Source: Sanguinoderma infundibulare (Eukaryota > Basidiomycota > Agaricomycetes > Polyporales > Polyporaceae). Taken from it: 15,945 bases of DNA. Under the pieces are notes generated by a model. That model was not told where the DNA came from and did not search any database. It saw nothing but the letters and a program-made list of their open reading frames with translations. Below, in pieces: positions 1 through 15,945 of the stretch. The position numbers were made by a program, and so were the translations under genes. Each line of letters opens with the position of its first letter. Position 1 is the first letter of the stretch. The DNA lies in the NCBI GenBank assembly GCA_032821775.1, contig JAVLRN010000078.1, positions 1-15,945 on the forward strand, read 5' to 3'.

Positions 1-9
1 AAAATTTAA

Positions 10-84
10 ACGGTAGATGACAAATTGGTTCGTCGCTCCTTTTGGGGAGGAGATGTATAGCGTGTTCGAATCGCGCCTACCGTA
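10..84 (+). tRNA. trnP: tRNA-Pro (anticodon UGG)
   Basis: A full cloverleaf can be folded. The 7-bp acceptor pairs 10-16 (ACGGTAG) with 77-83 (CTACCGT). The D stem is GAC/GTC, the anticodon stem CTCCT/AGGAG closes loop TTTGGGG with TGG at 43-45, and the T stem GCGTG/CGCGC closes loop TTCGAAT. It supplies prolyl-tRNA to mitochondrial ribosomes. It is the first of five tandem tRNA genes upstream of cox1. Confidence 0.93.
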
Positions 85-102
85 TATATCTATTTATAGA
101 TA

Positions 103-176
103 GGTGTCATGGCAGAGTGGTAATTGCGGAGTACTGTTAATACTTTTTTTCAGAGGTTCAATTCCTCTTGACGCCT
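103..176 (+). tRNA. trnN: tRNA-Asn (anticodon GUU)
   Basis: The acceptor GGTGTCA (103-109) pairs with TGACGCC (169-175), with one G-T wobble. The anticodon arm has loop CTGTTAA with GTT at 136-138. The T arm AGAGG/CCTCT closes loop TTCAATT. The variable region is T-rich. It lies 18 nt after tRNA-Pro. Confidence 0.92.
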
Positions 177-266
177 TATAATAATATATTTTATTTTTAC
201 AAATTTAACATTTTATTTTATTTAATTTTTTTTTTTAATTAATAAAAGAGAGTGTATTTAATACTA

Positions 267-350
267 ACGAACATGTTGAAATTGGTAAACAATCTCCTTT
301 TAAGCAGGAGTGGAAGTAATTCCTTAAGAGTTCGAGTCTCTTTGTTCGTA
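267..350 (+). tRNA. trnL: tRNA-Leu (anticodon UAA), class II
   Basis: The acceptor ACGAACA (267-273) pairs perfectly with TGTTCGT (343-349). The anticodon stem CTCCT/AGGAG closes loop TTTAAGC with TAA at 301-303. A long variable arm (GGAA...TTCC) follows, as expected for a class II leucine tRNA that reads UUR codons. TTA is the dominant leucine codon in cox1 here, so this tRNA is heavily used. The spacer before it (177-266) is A+T-rich and shows nothing else. Confidence 0.94.
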
Positions 351-376
351 TTGTTTCAAAGATAGTGTATCCTTCA

Positions 377-448
377 AGCGATATAGTGTAACGGTTAGCA
401 CGACAGTCTCATGATCTGTTAGATTCGGTTCGACTCCATTATTCGCTA
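377..448 (+). tRNA. trnM: tRNA-Met (anticodon CAU), weak T arm
   Basis: The D arm (GTG...CAC) is clear. The anticodon loop CTCATGA has CAT at 410-412, and the stem ACAG/CTGT is good. The acceptor AGCGATA faces TATTCGCT, which has one T more than the perfect partner TATCGCT. The T stem next to loop TTCGACT forms only about two G-C pairs. The gene is therefore either slightly degenerate, post-transcriptionally repaired, or misread by one base. CAT could in principle be a lysidine-modified Ile tRNA; Met is the simpler reading. Confidence 0.7.
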
Positions 449-455
449 TTATCCC

Positions 456-526
456 GGTCTTTAAGTATAAAGGTTGTACAGCTTCCCTTCAAGAAGTTAG
501 AACCAGTTCGATTCTGGTAAAGATCA
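456..526 (+). tRNA. trnE: tRNA-Glu (anticodon UUC)
   Basis: The acceptor GGTCTTT (456-462) pairs with AAAGATC (519-525), with one G-T wobble. The D stem is GTA/TAC. The anticodon stem GCTTC/GAAGT closes loop CCTTCAA with TTC at 488-490. The T arm ACCAG/CTGGT closes loop TTCGATT. One oddity: the base before the anticodon is C, not the near-universal U33. Confidence 0.82.

Positions 527-15945
<15,419 letters not shown>

Overview
This window is mitochondrial DNA from a filamentous fungus. The evidence is the very high A+T content, compact cloverleaf tRNAs, a cox1 gene split by many group I introns, and in-frame TGA read as Trp (genetic code 4) in several intron ORFs. Cox1 stretches such as [22 protein letters not shown]-type spacing (FSGKPIFG) and ASMDIALHD look most like a basidiomycete, probably an agaricomycete. 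That placement is inference from memory of the family, not a search.

Layout, all on the + strand. Positions 10-526 hold five tRNA genes: Pro(UGG), Asn(GUU), Leu(UAA), Met(CAU), Glu(UUC). Positions 527-807 are an A+T-rich spacer or leader. From 808 to the window end there is one gene, cox1 (cytochrome c oxidase subunit 1). Twelve exons are visible and together encode about 430 of the usual roughly 530 residues. They are separated by eleven complete introns and the start of a twelfth. Exons total about 1.3 kb, so introns make up about 90% of the gene seen here. Exons 5 and 8 are only 22 and 27 nt.

Every complete intron is group I. Ten of the eleven share a recognisable core, a CAATCAGCAGGAAACC-like element, then CCTCAGAGACTACACG, then AGATATAGTCC. 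Intron 4 has a different core. The cargo varies. LAGLIDADG homing endonucleases are in introns 1, 3 (decayed), 5, 6, 7, 8 (frameshifted) and 10 (decayed). GIY-YIG endonucleases are in introns 2, 9 (frameshifted), 11 and 12 (cut by the window end). Intron 4 carries no endonuclease but an intact acidic ORF that I do not recognise. Intron 5 carries an intact LAGLIDADG gene plus a decayed relative of it. Most endonuclease frames are continuous with the upstream exon, so they would be made as exon-intron fusion proteins before splicing; in introns 1, 7 and 9 the frame even runs through ribozyme core sequence.

Points needing care: cox1 exon 1 lacks one C and exon 11 has one extra T relative to the conserved frame. 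Most of the frame breaks in the decayed endonuclease genes also fall in short homopolymers. Either the read has homopolymer errors or these are real lesions; this affects how many of the 'pseudogenes' are truly dead. Splice sites are inferred from cox1 protein conservation, the rule that group I introns follow a U and end in G, and P1 helices where visible; several may be off by one to three bases.
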